A stretch of 64,000 bases of DNA from assembly GCA_041394145.1 (NCBI GenBank), contig JAWKIW010000009.1, positions 101,680-165,679 of the forward strand. The letters run 5' to 3'. Positions 42,888 to 53,239 of the stretch are shown in pieces. Both the position numbers and the translations under genes were made by a program. The notes below the pieces were generated by a model that saw only the letters and a program-made list of their open reading frames with translations, made no database searches and had not been told where the DNA came from. Source of the DNA: JAWKIW01 sp041394145. Its GTDB lineage: Bacteria; Actinomycetota; Acidimicrobiia; Acidimicrobiales; Acidimicrobilacustridaceae. Numbering within the stretch: the stretch's first letter is position 1; every line of letters starts with the position of its first letter.

Positions 42888-43195
42888 ACGGGCGCTACAC
42901 CCCACCGAAGAAGGGGAGCGGCGGCGACGAGCGCCGACCGAGGGCGGCGCGAGGCGTCCCCGCCGACGAGACGGCCGAGCAGCGCGAGGAGCGCCTCAAG
43001 CGGGAGCGCACCATGCGCCGCATCGCCATGGGGCTCATGGGGCTGATCCTGGTGGCCAACGTCCTCGTGGCGGCGCTGTACTCCGCCAACGCCGTCACGC
43101 TCGTGGCGATCGTGCTGTGCGCCGGCGTGCTGGCGATGCTGGTGCGCCTCGAGGTGCAGGCGCGTCGAGAGGCCGCCGGGCCGGGCGGGGACTGA
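42884..43195 (+). CDS. Small membrane protein, coupled to M3 peptidase
   Basis: A 103-residue protein starting at GTG 42884 (GTGA overlap). The hydrophilic, charged N terminus (~1-50, with a run EQREERLKRERTMRR) is followed by two closely spaced membrane helices MGLMGLILVANVLVAALYS and AVTLVAIVLCAGVLAMLVRL and a basic tail. No family is recognised. It might serve as a small partner to the preceding peptidase, but only overlap suggests this. Confidence 0.6.
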   Translation: MNGRYTPPKKGSGGDERRPRAARGVPADETAEQREERLKRERTMRRIAMGLMGLILVANVLVAALYSANAVTLVAIVLCAGVLAMLVRLEVQARREAAGPGGD

Positions 43196-43208
43196 GGCGC
43201 GACGTCGA

Positions 43209-44666
43209 TCAGGCGCGATCGGCGAGGGTGTAGGCGAGCAGCCGCTCGGCCTCGTCGCTGTAGAGGTGCAGCACCGTCGGGTCGACGTCGACGTCGAGGT
43301 ACTGCAGGCGCAGCACGTCGCCGTCGCGCAGCTCGGGGATGACCCCGCCGTAGAAGAAGCCCCGCTCGACGAGGCCGTCGACGGCCGCGGCGGCACCGGG
43401 GTCGCCGAGCGGCAGCTCGGCGCAGACCAGCTCCATCCCGGCCGCGCAGAGCTCTCGCCGGTGGCGGTCGACGAGGTCGACGACGTCGTCGCCGGCGGTG
43501 TCGACCACGATGGTGGTGAGTCGGCGAGGTCGGTCGATGTCGAGGTGCAGCGTCGTGGTCGCGCCCGCCGCCGCCGGTGCCGGGGCGATCTCGGTGCGGT
43601 CGAGGGCACCTCGTTCGTAGACGCCTCGCAGCTCGTCGGCGTAGCGCTCGGGCAGCGCCACGCGACGCGGAGGCGCCGGTCGGACGGCGTGGTAGCCGAG
43701 CACGGCGGACTGGCGGTTCCCGCCGAGGTCCTCGAGGATCCCGCGGTAGCTCATGGTGGCGGGGATGAAGCCGAGCAGGATCCCGGTCTCCACGCCGCCG
43801 GACTCGACCATCCCGCGCTGGGTGATCGTGTGCGCGGTGACCGCCTCGGCGAAGGTCCCGACCAGGGCCAGGTCGGCCACGGCGGCGTACATCAGACCGC
43901 CGAGCTGCTCCATGACGCGGTGGTGGCGGTAGCGCGGATCGGTGAGGGCGAGGCTGGCGTCGGCCACCCGGGTGTTCGGCTCGTCGAGGATGAGGCCGAT
44001 GTGGCCCACCACCTCGCCGCTCGCGTCGAGGGCGACCCAGGAGCGCAGCCAGCCCTGCTCGACGAGCGACCACACCCGCGCCGGGTGGTACAGGTAGTCG
44101 GCGACGTAGGTGTAGCGGTAGACCCGCCAGACGCAGCGGGCGAGGCTCTCGCAGTCCTCTTGGCGCAGCTCCCGGCAGGTCACGTCGGCGTCGTCGTCGA
44201 CGGGGTCGGTGCCGACGGCGTCGGCCGCGGCGAGGTGGTCGAGCACCGACGGATCGGGACGGACCTGCAGCTCGATCGAGGTGCCCTCGTCCCGGCGGTC
44301 CACACGGACGTGCTCGACCAGCGGGACGTCGTCGGCGCCCGTCGTGGCCGCGGCGACACGTGCCGCCACGTCGCTCTCGGTGCGCAGGGTGAAGGGCAGG
44401 CCCTCGTCGCTGATGCGCACGGCCACACCGGCAGCACCTGTGCGCACCTCGACGTCGAGCTCGGCCGTCGCCGGGTCGTCGAAGCCGGCGGCGAGGGCCT
44501 GTCGGCAGGTGACGTCGACGGCGCGGCCCAAGCGGTCGGCGTCGTCGACGGCGAGGCCGAGGGCCTCAGCCGCGGCGGCGGTGGCCGCCGAGGCGGCGGG
44601 GACCATGTCTTCGCCGTGGACGCGGATCCGCAGGGCGTCGGTCGGGTGGGGAGGGCCGGTGGCCAT
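43209..44666 (-). CDS. ATPase-like (RsbW/GHKL) domain + GNAT acetyltransferase fusion
   Basis: A 485-residue protein starting at ATG 44666. The N-terminal ~140 residues resemble a HATPase_c_2 (anti-sigma kinase-like) fold: AVDVTCRQALAAGFDDPATAELDVEV and VAVRISDEGLPFTL, though the N-box Asn is not evident. The middle (~160-310) is a GNAT domain with ELRQEDCESLARCVWRVYRYTYVADYL and VVGHIGLILDEP, DPRYRHHRVMEQLGGLMY being the acetyl-CoA loop region. The C-terminal ~130 residues repeat a beta-alpha pattern (FYGGVIPELRDGDVLRLQYL). Catalytic state and target are unknown. Confidence 0.7.
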   Translation of the reverse strand: MATGPPHPTDALRIRVHGEDMVPAASAATAAAAEALGLAVDDADRLGRAVDVTCRQALAAGFDDPATAELDVEVRTGAAGVAVRISDEGLPFTLRTESDVAARVAAATTGADDVPLVEHVRVDRRDEGTSIELQVRPDPSVLDHLAAADAVGTDPVDDDADVTCRELRQEDCESLARCVWRVYRYTYVADYLYHPARVWSLVEQGWLRSWVALDASGEVVGHIGLILDEPNTRVADASLALTDPRYRHHRVMEQLGGLMYAAVADLALVGTFAEAVTAHTITQRGMVESGGVETGILLGFIPATMSYRGILEDLGGNRQSAVLGYHAVRPAPPRRVALPERYADELRGVYERGALDRTEIAPAPAAAGATTTLHLDIDRPRRLTTIVVDTAGDDVVDLVDRHRRELCAAGMELVCAELPLGDPGAAAAVDGLVERGFFYGGVIPELRDGDVLRLQYLDVDVDPTVLHLYSDEAERLLAYTLADRA

Positions 44667-44719
44667 GGCCCCATCAGACCACAGCGGCCGGGCGTCGGAC
44701 GCGCCGGCGGCCCGTGGGC

Positions 44720-45262
44720 CTACGAGGGCGGGAGGGTGATCGACGGCGGCAAGGTGACCGTGGGGACGACGATGGTGGTGGTCGTGGTGCGCTGGCCGAG
44801 GGCTCCGGTCTTGGCGAGGGCTCGGCGCAGCTCCTGGTCGAGGTCGGCGAGGCGGTTCTCCTGGAGGCTCTGCTGCGCGTTCCGTGTGTTGAGCTCGGCG
44901 CGCTTGGCGTTGAAGTCCGAGGTCCTCTGGGCGGCGAGGGCCTGCTGGGCGTCGCGGGCGCCGGCGAGGTCCTGTTGGTCCAGGGTCAGCAGCTGCTGGC
45001 CGGCCGCGACCGCTTCGGCCCCGACCTTCGCCGTGTAGTGGCCCTTGGTCGAGGCCTCGGCGTAGCCGGAGATGTCCTGGTCGCGCTGGTAGGAGGCCAC
45101 TGCGGCCCGCACGCCGAGCACCGCGACGACGAGGCCGGCGACGAGCACCACGAGCCCGAGCCAGAAGCCGACACCCGGCGGTCGCTTCGGCGGTGTCGAC
45201 GGCGTCGGCACACCGGGACCGGGACCCGGACCGGGGAGCGACGGCCCGACGGGTGCGGTCAC
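44720..45262 (-). CDS. Single-pass membrane coiled-coil protein
   Basis: A 180-residue protein starting at GTG 45262, overlapping the previous stop (GTGA). A Gly/Pro-rich cytosolic tail (~1-30) leads into a membrane helix FWLGLVVLVAGLVVAVLGVRA. The long outside part is a Gln/Ala/Leu-rich coiled coil (LTLDQQDLAGARDAQQALAA, LQENRLADLDQELRRALAK) and a Thr/Pro-rich tail. It shares its architecture with its upstream partner (zinc-ribbon protein). Similar to cell-envelope adaptor proteins in style, but no family is named. Confidence 0.65.
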   Translation of the reverse strand: MTAPVGPSLPGPGPGPGVPTPSTPPKRPPGVGFWLGLVVLVAGLVVAVLGVRAAVASYQRDQDISGYAEASTKGHYTAKVGAEAVAAGQQLLTLDQQDLAGARDAQQALAAQRTSDFNAKRAELNTRNAQQSLQENRLADLDQELRRALAKTGALGQRTTTTTIVVPTVTLPPSITLPPS

Positions 45263-46113
45263 GGGGTCACCTCCTGGAGCTTCGCCACGGCGGCGGCCAG
45301 GGCCGCCTGCTTGGCCTGCTGGTCCTCGAGGGCCTTCTGGTAGGCGTCGATCGTGGCCGGCAGCTCGCTGTTGGCGATGGCGACGGACTGGGCGTCGTTG
45401 CCGGCGTTGTGGGCGTCGACCGACCGGTTCACGGTGTCGGTGATGGCTTCGTGGCTGGTCTGCATCGCGTCGAGGGATGCGGTGTAGGCGCGCAGGGCGT
45501 CGGCGACCGCCGACGTCCGGGCCTTCACCTCGGCCGCCTGGGTGTCGGCGGTGGTGAGGTCGCCCTTGAGCTCCTGCAGCTCGGTCGCGAAGGTGGTCTC
45601 GTTGCTGCTGTCGGCCGCTCTGGCCAGACCGAGGCCGCCGAGACCCACCAGCAGCGCCACGACGCCGACCACCCAGAACAGCGGCGTCAGGCAGCCGCCC
45701 TTGCGGGGTGACTTCGCGGGGCCGGGGGCCGGCAGGGCCGGGCCGGCGCCCCACGTCGGCGCGCCGTAGGCGGGAGCGGCGGGCCCGGGCCCGGCCGTGC
45801 CGGGAGGGGAGCCGTAGGTGGGCGGCACGGGTCCGGGGGCCGTCGGGGGTATGGCGGCCGCGCCAGAGCCCGGAGCCGGCATGCCAGGGGTTGGCGTCGG
45901 TGGGCGGGGCGTGCTCTGCACGGTGACGTCGACGAGCTCCGCGCCACATGCCGGGCACCGCCCGTCGACGCCGGCCTGCGCCGAGCCGCAGGTCGGGCAC
46001 CGACCCTGGACGACCACGTCGAACTGGGCGCCGCAGAAGTGGCAGACCTGGGCCCGCGCCTTGATCTCCTCAGCGCACTGCGGGCAGACCTTGGTGTCGG
46101 TGTCTGCGGCCAC
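45259..46113 (-). CDS. Zinc-ribbon membrane protein with coiled coil
   Basis: A ~284-residue protein. GTG 46113 is preferred since AAGGAG lies 7 nt upstream; ATG 46128 is an alternative. The N terminus carries two zinc ribbons, CPQCAEEIKARAQVCHFCG and CPTCGSAQAGVDGRCPACG. A Pro/Gly/Ala-rich linker (~70-130) precedes the membrane helix VVGVVALLVGLGGLGLA and an outside coiled coil (ELQELKGDLTTADTQAAEVKART, ALEDQQAKQAALAAAVAKLQEV). Zinc binding is inferred from the CxxC pairs. It is coupled to the next gene. Confidence 0.7.
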   Translation of the reverse strand: MAADTDTKVCPQCAEEIKARAQVCHFCGAQFDVVVQGRCPTCGSAQAGVDGRCPACGAELVDVTVQSTPRPPTPTPGMPAPGSGAAAIPPTAPGPVPPTYGSPPGTAGPGPAAPAYGAPTWGAGPALPAPGPAKSPRKGGCLTPLFWVVGVVALLVGLGGLGLARAADSSNETTFATELQELKGDLTTADTQAAEVKARTSAVADALRAYTASLDAMQTSHEAITDTVNRSVDAHNAGNDAQSVAIANSELPATIDAYQKALEDQQAKQAALAAAVAKLQEVTP

Positions 46114-46225
46114 ACGCCGCTCCTTCATCCCGCGCTCGGTCGCCAGCGTGGGCCCGTCCGGTTGGTGCCACCAGCAGCCGAAGGCCCCTCGTGGGGCGGC
46201 GAAGGTCCCAGCGGCGGCGTGTCGC

Positions 46226-46702
46226 TCACCAGAGGCCGGCGGCGAGTCCGCCGGCCAGGGTGGCGCCGAGCTCGGCGGCTGCACCTCGGGCGTCGTCGGT
46301 CACGTCGCCCCGCACGACGAGCGGCGGGGCGACCTCGCGCCACGCCAGGCCCGTGACGATCCGCTGCACGGAGGTCACCGCCCCCGAGCCGTCGGCGTCG
46401 CGGCACTTGACGAGCAGGGCCCAGGGCCGTCCCCGCGTCAGGTCCAGGCACGGGTGGTAGATCGTCTCCAGGAAGTGCTTGAGGGCGCCGCTCATGTACC
46501 CGAAGTTCTCGGGGGTGGCGAGCAGGTAGGCGTCGGCGGCCAGGACGTCGTCGACCCCGGCCTCCAGCGCCGCCCGGCTGACCACCTCGACCGGCTCGCC
46601 GAGGTCGGCGAGGTCGGGATCGCGGGCGGCCGCCACGGCGGCGTCGACGAGCTGGCGGGTGCCCCCGGTGCGGGACTGGTGCACGACCAGCAGCCGTCTC
46701 AT
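46226..46702 (-). CDS. Flavodoxin/NAD(P)H-dependent FMN reductase-like protein
   Basis: A 158-residue protein starting at ATG 46702. It has the flavodoxin-like P-loop region LLVVHQSRTGGTRQLVDA at the start and the strand-loop LATPENFGYMSGALKHFLETI with the usual GxxSG-like FMN contact region. It lacks a membrane helix. It probably binds FMN and reduces a small redox partner. It lies upstream of, and in the same direction as, the zinc-ribbon pair, but 113 nt away, so shared transcription is uncertain. Confidence 0.75.
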   Translation of the reverse strand: MRRLLVVHQSRTGGTRQLVDAAVAAARDPDLADLGEPVEVVSRAALEAGVDDVLAADAYLLATPENFGYMSGALKHFLETIYHPCLDLTRGRPWALLVKCRDADGSGAVTSVQRIVTGLAWREVAPPLVVRGDVTDDARGAAAELGATLAGGLAAGLW

Positions 46703-46790
46703 GACCGGGACGCCCACTCGCGGGTTCTCGTCATGGGATCGAGCGTGGGAGTACGCATCTTCATGACCGGAACGCGGTGGTCGCGGGGGT

Positions 46791-48341
<1,551 letters not shown>

Positions 48342-48441
48342 GGGTGGACCTCGTGAGCTCGGGGGCGGGCGACGACGGGCGAGCGTAGCGATCTCGCCGC
48401 GGTCGGGCCGGGGCGGTGGTGCTCGGCCGGGCCGACTCCCA

Positions 48442-50126
48442 TCAGCCGGTGAAGCTCGGGGTCACCGCGCTCGACGGCACGAGCGGCGCCGTCGCCACCG
48501 GATCGACCGGGGCCGGCACCGCGCACGACAGGGTCGTCGTTCGGTCGTGCAGGGCGTAGCAGCCCTCGGTGGCGACGGTGGCGGTGACGATCGTGCCACC
48601 GTCGACCGTCGTCGTGGTGAGGCCCGTCAGGTTCTCCGTGCGCAGGTCGAGGGGCTGGTCGTCGGGGACCCAGACGACCAGCTCACGACCCACGTCGCCG
48701 CCGCCGGCCCGGGCGACGACGTCGAGCTGGTCGGTGTCGGGATCGCTGGCGAGCGAGGTCAGCCGGCCGGGGGCAGCGCGGGGGTAGGCCCGGCCCAGGA
48801 CCTCGAGGAAGTCCTCGTTCGGCCCGAGGTCGACGTTGCCGGGGCAGTCCAGGAGGTTGAGCTGCACGTCGACGCCCGCCGGCGAGACGACCGTGCCGTC
48901 GTCCCACCGGACGTGGTGCGGGTCGCCGCAGGACTGGCGCCACTGCCACCAGGCGCCGCCGAGGAGCAGGGCGTCGTCGGAGCGGGCGTGGCGGCGGATG
49001 GTGGCCAGGGTCTTCGCGCCACGGCTCCAGTAGCCGTACTCGCCGATCCAGGTGGGCACGCCCGCGCCGTCGCCAGGTCGACGTAGAGCTGGTTGAGCTG
49101 CTCGACGGTCACGTCGAGGCCGCCCAGCCCGATGGATTCGGCGTAGTTGTGCGGCCCGGCCACGAACCCCTCGGGTCGCAGCCCGAGTCGGGCGGGGTCG
49201 GGGATCACGATGCCGAGCGACGGGTCGGCGAAGCCGACGGCGGGCTCGACCACGATCAGGTGGTGGAACGTGGCCCCGGCGGCGGCCTCGGCGTCGCGGA
49301 TGGCGGCGACGCCGTCTCGCAGGAGCTGGTCGTACAGCGGCTCGAGCTGCGCGGCGGGCATCGTGGCGGGCGGCTCGTTCAAGAAGTCGAAGCCGGCGAC
49401 CTCGGGTCGGCCGGCGAAGCGGGCCGACACCGCGCCCCAGGTCGCGACGAAGCGGTCGCGGATCCCGTCGCGGTTCTCGTAGAAGCTGGTGAAGGCGGTG
49501 GTGACCGCCGGTGCGGCGTACCGGTCCCCCGTCGTGCAGGTGCTCGCCCCGTCGGTGATCGTGGCCCACGCCGGCGCGCCGTCCCAGCCCTTGCCCGGAC
49601 CGGTGCCCGGTGGACAGGAGCCGGGGTCGGTGGTGGCGACGAACGCCGAGTAGGCGTCCTGGTGCATGTCGACGATCGAGTAGATGCCGTGGCGGGCGGC
49701 GGCGAGCACCGCCTGGTCGACGAGATCGAGGTAGGACTCGTCGATGACGCCCCGCTGGGGCTCGATCCGCGACCACGTGACCAGCAGGCGGACGACCGAC
49801 AGGCCGTGGGCGGCCATGGCCGCCCAGTCGGCGTCGGTCACCGCCAGGGTGGGAGGCACCGACGGCACGCCCTGCCAGTACTCGCCGAGGGAGTTGACGT
49901 TGGCGCCGCGCAGCAGCACGTCGCGACCGAGGTCGTCGACGATCCGGTGGTCGGCGGAGGTGGACAGCGGCCGCAGCGCGACCGCGTCGGTGACGGCCGC
50001 TCCCGCACCGGCGGCCGCCCTCGTACCCGACACCGTCGTGGTCGCACCGCCCGGCGCAGCGGCGATCACCGACCCGGTGAAGGCGAGCAGCGCGACGAGG
50101 CCGGCGGCGAGACGCCGCCGGCTCAC
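48442..50126 (-). CDS. Secreted GH5 glycoside hydrolase, endoglycoceramidase-like (frameshift near 49073)
   Basis: Start GTG 50126 overlaps the previous stop (GTGA). A signal peptide (LAAGLVALLAFTGSVIAAAPGGA) precedes the GH5 domain. Landmarks are DVLLRGANVNSLGEYWQ, SIVDMHQDAYS, the acid/base Glu251 in FDFLNEPP and HNYAESIGLGGLDVTVEQ. The frame breaks at GTCGACCTGGCGACGGC. Restoring one G (CTGGGCGACGGC) gives VDLGDGAGVPTWIGEYGYW, which holds the nucleophile in GEYG, and the C-terminal beta domain to the stop at 48442. It cleaves beta-glycosides outside the cell; glycosphingolipid or glucan substrates are suggested by kinship. Confidence 0.82.
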
Positions 50127-51493
50127 AGCGAGGTGGCGGGGTTGAGGATCCCGTTGGGGTCGAAGGCGGCCTTGATCCGCCGCATCAGGTCGACCTTGAC
50201 GGGGTCTTCGAGGGCGAGGAAGTAGTCCTTCTTGGCCACGCCCAGGCCGTGCTCGCCCGAGATGGCGCCGCCGAGCTCGATCCCGGCGCGGAACAGGCCC
50301 TCCATGAGGACCTTGCGGATGTCGGGGTCCTTCTGGAACACCGCGAGGTGCACGTTGCCGTCACCGGCGTGACCGCAGCCGGCGATCCACGCGCCGTGCT
50401 CGGCGGCCAGGGCCGACACCTTGGCCATGAAGTCGGGGATGGTCGCCCGCGGGACCACGACGTCGACGATGTCGTCGGCGTCGTTGGCCTTGGCCATCCA
50501 GAACGCCTTCTCCCGCGCGTCGATCAGCTGGGATGCCGACGACGGGGGCAGCACGTAGACGTCGATGGCCCCCAGCTCGAAGAGGTGCTCGCTCACCGCG
50601 GCGACGTCCTCGTCGAGGCGCTCGGCGTGCATCGACTCCATGCCGACCACGAGGTAGGCGAGGGCGGTGTCCTTGATCTCCTGGGGGATGCCGAGCTCGA
50701 GGCCGACGTAGGACTGGGCGGCCGCCATGGTCAGCATGTCGATGTACTCGAGGATGAGCGGGCCGACGCCGCTGGCCACGATGCGGGGCACGGCGGCGGT
50801 GACCTCCTCGAGCGTGGCGAACGGGGAGAGGACCGTGGCGCCGTGGGGCGGACGGGGCTGGAGCTTCAGGATCGCCTCGGTCACCAGCGCCAACGTGCCC
50901 TCCGAGCCCACGATCAGCTGGGTGAGGTCGTAGCTGCTGGAGATCTTGACCACCTTGCCCCCGGTGCGGATCACCTCACCGGTGGCGAGCACGGCCTCGA
51001 GGCCCAGCACGTGGTGGCGCGTGACGCCGTACTTCACGGCCCGCATCCCGCCGGCGTTCGTGCTCACGTTGCCGCCCAGGCTCGCCGAGTACTCGCCGGG
51101 GTAGACGGGATAGACCATGCCCAGCGGTGCGAGCGCCTCGTCGAGCTGGTCGAGGTGCACGCCGGGTTGCACGGTGACGGTGAAGTTCTCCTCGTCGATC
51201 TCGAGGATGCGGTTCATGCGGTCGAAGGCGACGAGCACCCCCTCGGGGTGGGGGATGGCGGCACCCGACATGCCGGTCCCCGCGCCCCGGCCCGTCACCG
51301 GGACCCCGGCGTCGTTGCAGGCGGCCAGCACGGCGGCGACCTCGGCGGTCGACTCGGGCAGCACGACGGCGGCCGGCCGCACCGGTGCCGCGGTCAGGAC
51401 CTCGTCGTGGGCGTAGTCCTCGTTGATGGCGTCACCGGTGAGCACCCGGTCCGCCGGCACCACTCCGGCCAGCGCGGCCCCGACGTCGGTCAT
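50123..51493 (-). CDS. FAD-linked oxidase, GlcD/lactate dehydrogenase-like
   Basis: A 456-residue protein. ATG 51493 has AGGGGGA about 8 nt upstream. It carries the PP-type FAD domain (VVLPESTAEVAAVLAACNDAGVPVTGRGAGTGMSG, then YPGEYSASLGGNVSTNAGG and SYDLTQLIVGSEGTLALVTEA) and the C-terminal cap with GCGHAGDGNVHL and SGEHGLGVAKKDYF. Such enzymes oxidise 2-hydroxy acids (glycolate, D-lactate) to 2-keto acids. No iron-sulfur partner gene (GlcE/F) is seen. Upstream of the GH5 gene, it overlaps it by 4 nt. Confidence 0.88.
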   Translation of the reverse strand: MTDVGAALAGVVPADRVLTGDAINEDYAHDEVLTAAPVRPAAVVLPESTAEVAAVLAACNDAGVPVTGRGAGTGMSGAAIPHPEGVLVAFDRMNRILEIDEENFTVTVQPGVHLDQLDEALAPLGMVYPVYPGEYSASLGGNVSTNAGGMRAVKYGVTRHHVLGLEAVLATGEVIRTGGKVVKISSSYDLTQLIVGSEGTLALVTEAILKLQPRPPHGATVLSPFATLEEVTAAVPRIVASGVGPLILEYIDMLTMAAAQSYVGLELGIPQEIKDTALAYLVVGMESMHAERLDEDVAAVSEHLFELGAIDVYVLPPSSASQLIDAREKAFWMAKANDADDIVDVVVPRATIPDFMAKVSALAAEHGAWIAGCGHAGDGNVHLAVFQKDPDIRKVLMEGLFRAGIELGGAISGEHGLGVAKKDYFLALEDPVKVDLMRRIKAAFDPNGILNPATSL

Positions 51494-51597
51494 CGTCACG
51501 TCCCCCTGTGCTCGTGGTGCCCCGCCGCCCCCGCCGCACCGGCCGGCACGGCGGTCGCGGGAGTGTAGAGCGTCCGGATCGCTCGGCCCGGCGGTGC

Positions 51598-52290
51598 TCA
51601 GGTGCCGAGGGCGGCGGCGGCGTCGACCCGGCCGCGGTGGTGGCCCGTGACGCTGCTCAGCGGCCAGATGGCGATCCACAGGTAGTAGCCGACGCTCGTG
51701 CTGCCGGTGACGAGCGTGGCGGGGATGGAGCCCAGGAAGCAGGCTGCCGGGACGGCGTCGTCGTACAGGCGGGCCCGGCGCTGCGCCGCGGTCAGCTCCT
51801 CGGTCAGCAGCCCCCGGAACCGGGCCACCTGGTAGCCGGCCAGGCCGATCAGGTACAGCGCCCCCATCATGGCCGCGTAGAGGGCGACCCCCGACGGGTT
51901 GGCCCCGTACGTGCCGATCAGGTCGGAGGCGAAGGGGACGAGCACCAGGGCCAGCAGCCACACGAAGTTCCACACCACCATCGCCCCGTCGAGGCCGCCC
52001 AACCGGGCCACGAAGCGATGGTGCTTGTACCAGCTCGACGCGATGATGGCGAAGCTGAGCAGGAAGGCGAACACCGACGGCCACAGCCCGTCGAGGATCT
52101 CGCCCATGTCGGCGGTGGCGGCGTCGCCCGTCGTCGTCGGCACGTCGAGGGTGAGCACGAGGATCGTCAGGGCGATGGCGGCGACGGCGTCGGTGAGGTT
52201 GATGATCCGGTTGAACTCGACCCCGTCGCGCGGGAACTTCGGTGGGTGGGCCTCGCCCCCGCTCGGCGCCCTGTCGGTGGCGTCGCTCAT
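51598..52290 (-). CDS. TMEM175-like cation channel family protein (DUF1211)
   Basis: A 230-residue membrane protein starting at ATG 52290. The first helix has RIINLTDAVAAIALTILVLTLDVP, close to the FSDA-AIAITLL-type signature of bacterial TMEM175/DUF1211 potassium channels, with the conserved hydrophobic Ile/Leu filter residues. Six helices are expected; helices 2-6 include SVFAFLLSFAIIASSWYKHHRF and FVWLLALVLVPFASDL. It probably conducts monovalent cations. It is separate from the ATP-grasp run by 45 nt but on the same strand. Confidence 0.8.
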   Translation of the reverse strand: MSDATDRAPSGGEAHPPKFPRDGVEFNRIINLTDAVAAIALTILVLTLDVPTTTGDAATADMGEILDGLWPSVFAFLLSFAIIASSWYKHHRFVARLGGLDGAMVVWNFVWLLALVLVPFASDLIGTYGANPSGVALYAAMMGALYLIGLAGYQVARFRGLLTEELTAAQRRARLYDDAVPAACFLGSIPATLVTGSTSVGYYLWIAIWPLSSVTGHHRGRVDAAAALGT

Positions 52291-52335
52291 CGCCGGCAGC
52301 GTAGGGCGGGTGCGGTGTCGCGGCGGGGACGGCGG

Positions 52336-53229
52336 TCAGCGCTCGAGGCGTTCGAGGCGCTCGACATCCACCGAGACGGTCAGGTCCTGCTCGCCGCCGT
52401 CGTTGAAGACGACCCCCTTGATGGGGGTCACGTCGGCGTAGTCGCGGCCCCAGGCCGTGGTGATGTAGCGCTGGTCGGGCACCTGGTCGTTGGTCGGGTC
52501 GACGTCGAACCAGCCCATCGTCGGCACGAACACCGAGAGCCAGGCGTGCGACGCGTCGACGCCGACGAGTCGCTCGCTGCCGTCGGGCGGCTCGGTCTCC
52601 AGGTAGCCGCTCACGTACCGGGCGGCCATGCCCATCGAGCGCAGGCAGCCCACCGCCAGGTGGGCGAAGTCCTGGCACACCCCGTGGCGGCGCTCGAGGA
52701 CCTCGGTCACGTGGGTGGAGATGGTGGTGGCGCCGGGCTCGTAGGCGAACTCGCGGTGGATGCGCCCCGACAGGTCGACCACGGCATCCACCAGCGGGCG
52801 ATCGCGCGCGAAGGAGGCCAGGGCGAAGGCCTCGAGCGACGGGTCGGAGGCGACCAGCGGTGAGTCGAGGACGAACTGGCGGGCGGCGATCACCTCGGGG
52901 TCGCGGTCGGTGGCGAGCGCGCGGCGCACCTCCTCCCACGACGTCCGGGCGTCGGGGTCGGTCCGCCGGCCGGGCGACTGGACCTCGACGACGCTGGTGG
53001 CGGTGACGGTGAGCGATTCGTGCTCGCCCTCGAGCGAGAAGTGCGCGACCCGGTTGCCGAAGAAGTCGAGGCGCTCCCGCTCGTCGACCGGCACCGGGTC
53101 GACGACGAGCTCGCTGAAGCGCACCGACTGGTGGGGCAGCGAGCGGGGCAGGACGCGGGCCTCGCTGTAGGAGACGCTGACCGGGGTCTCGTACCGGTAG
53201 GTGGTGCGGTGGGTGACGCGATAGTTCAC
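52336..53229 (-). CDS. Transglutaminase-like protein (set B)
   Basis: A 297-residue protein starting at GTG 53229. The N-terminal Bact_transglu_N-like domain (YRVTHRTTYRYETPVSVSYSEARVLPR) leads to the papain-fold core with Cys185 in RHGVCQDFAHLAVGCLR, His228 in DASHAWLSVF and Asp242 in WFDVDPTN. This triad suggests a peptidase or amidotransferase. It is the last gene of the five-gene minus-strand run that also has two ATP-grasp and two alpha-E parts. In this family such proteins are thought to process or cross-link peptides made by the ATP-grasp enzyme. No signal peptide. Confidence 0.88.
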   Translation of the reverse strand: MNYRVTHRTTYRYETPVSVSYSEARVLPRSLPHQSVRFSELVVDPVPVDERERLDFFGNRVAHFSLEGEHESLTVTATSVVEVQSPGRRTDPDARTSWEEVRRALATDRDPEVIAARQFVLDSPLVASDPSLEAFALASFARDRPLVDAVVDLSGRIHREFAYEPGATTISTHVTEVLERRHGVCQDFAHLAVGCLRSMGMAARYVSGYLETEPPDGSERLVGVDASHAWLSVFVPTMGWFDVDPTNDQVPDQRYITTAWGRDYADVTPIKGVVFNDGGEQDLTVSVDVERLERLER

Positions 53230-53239
53230 GACGGGTCCG

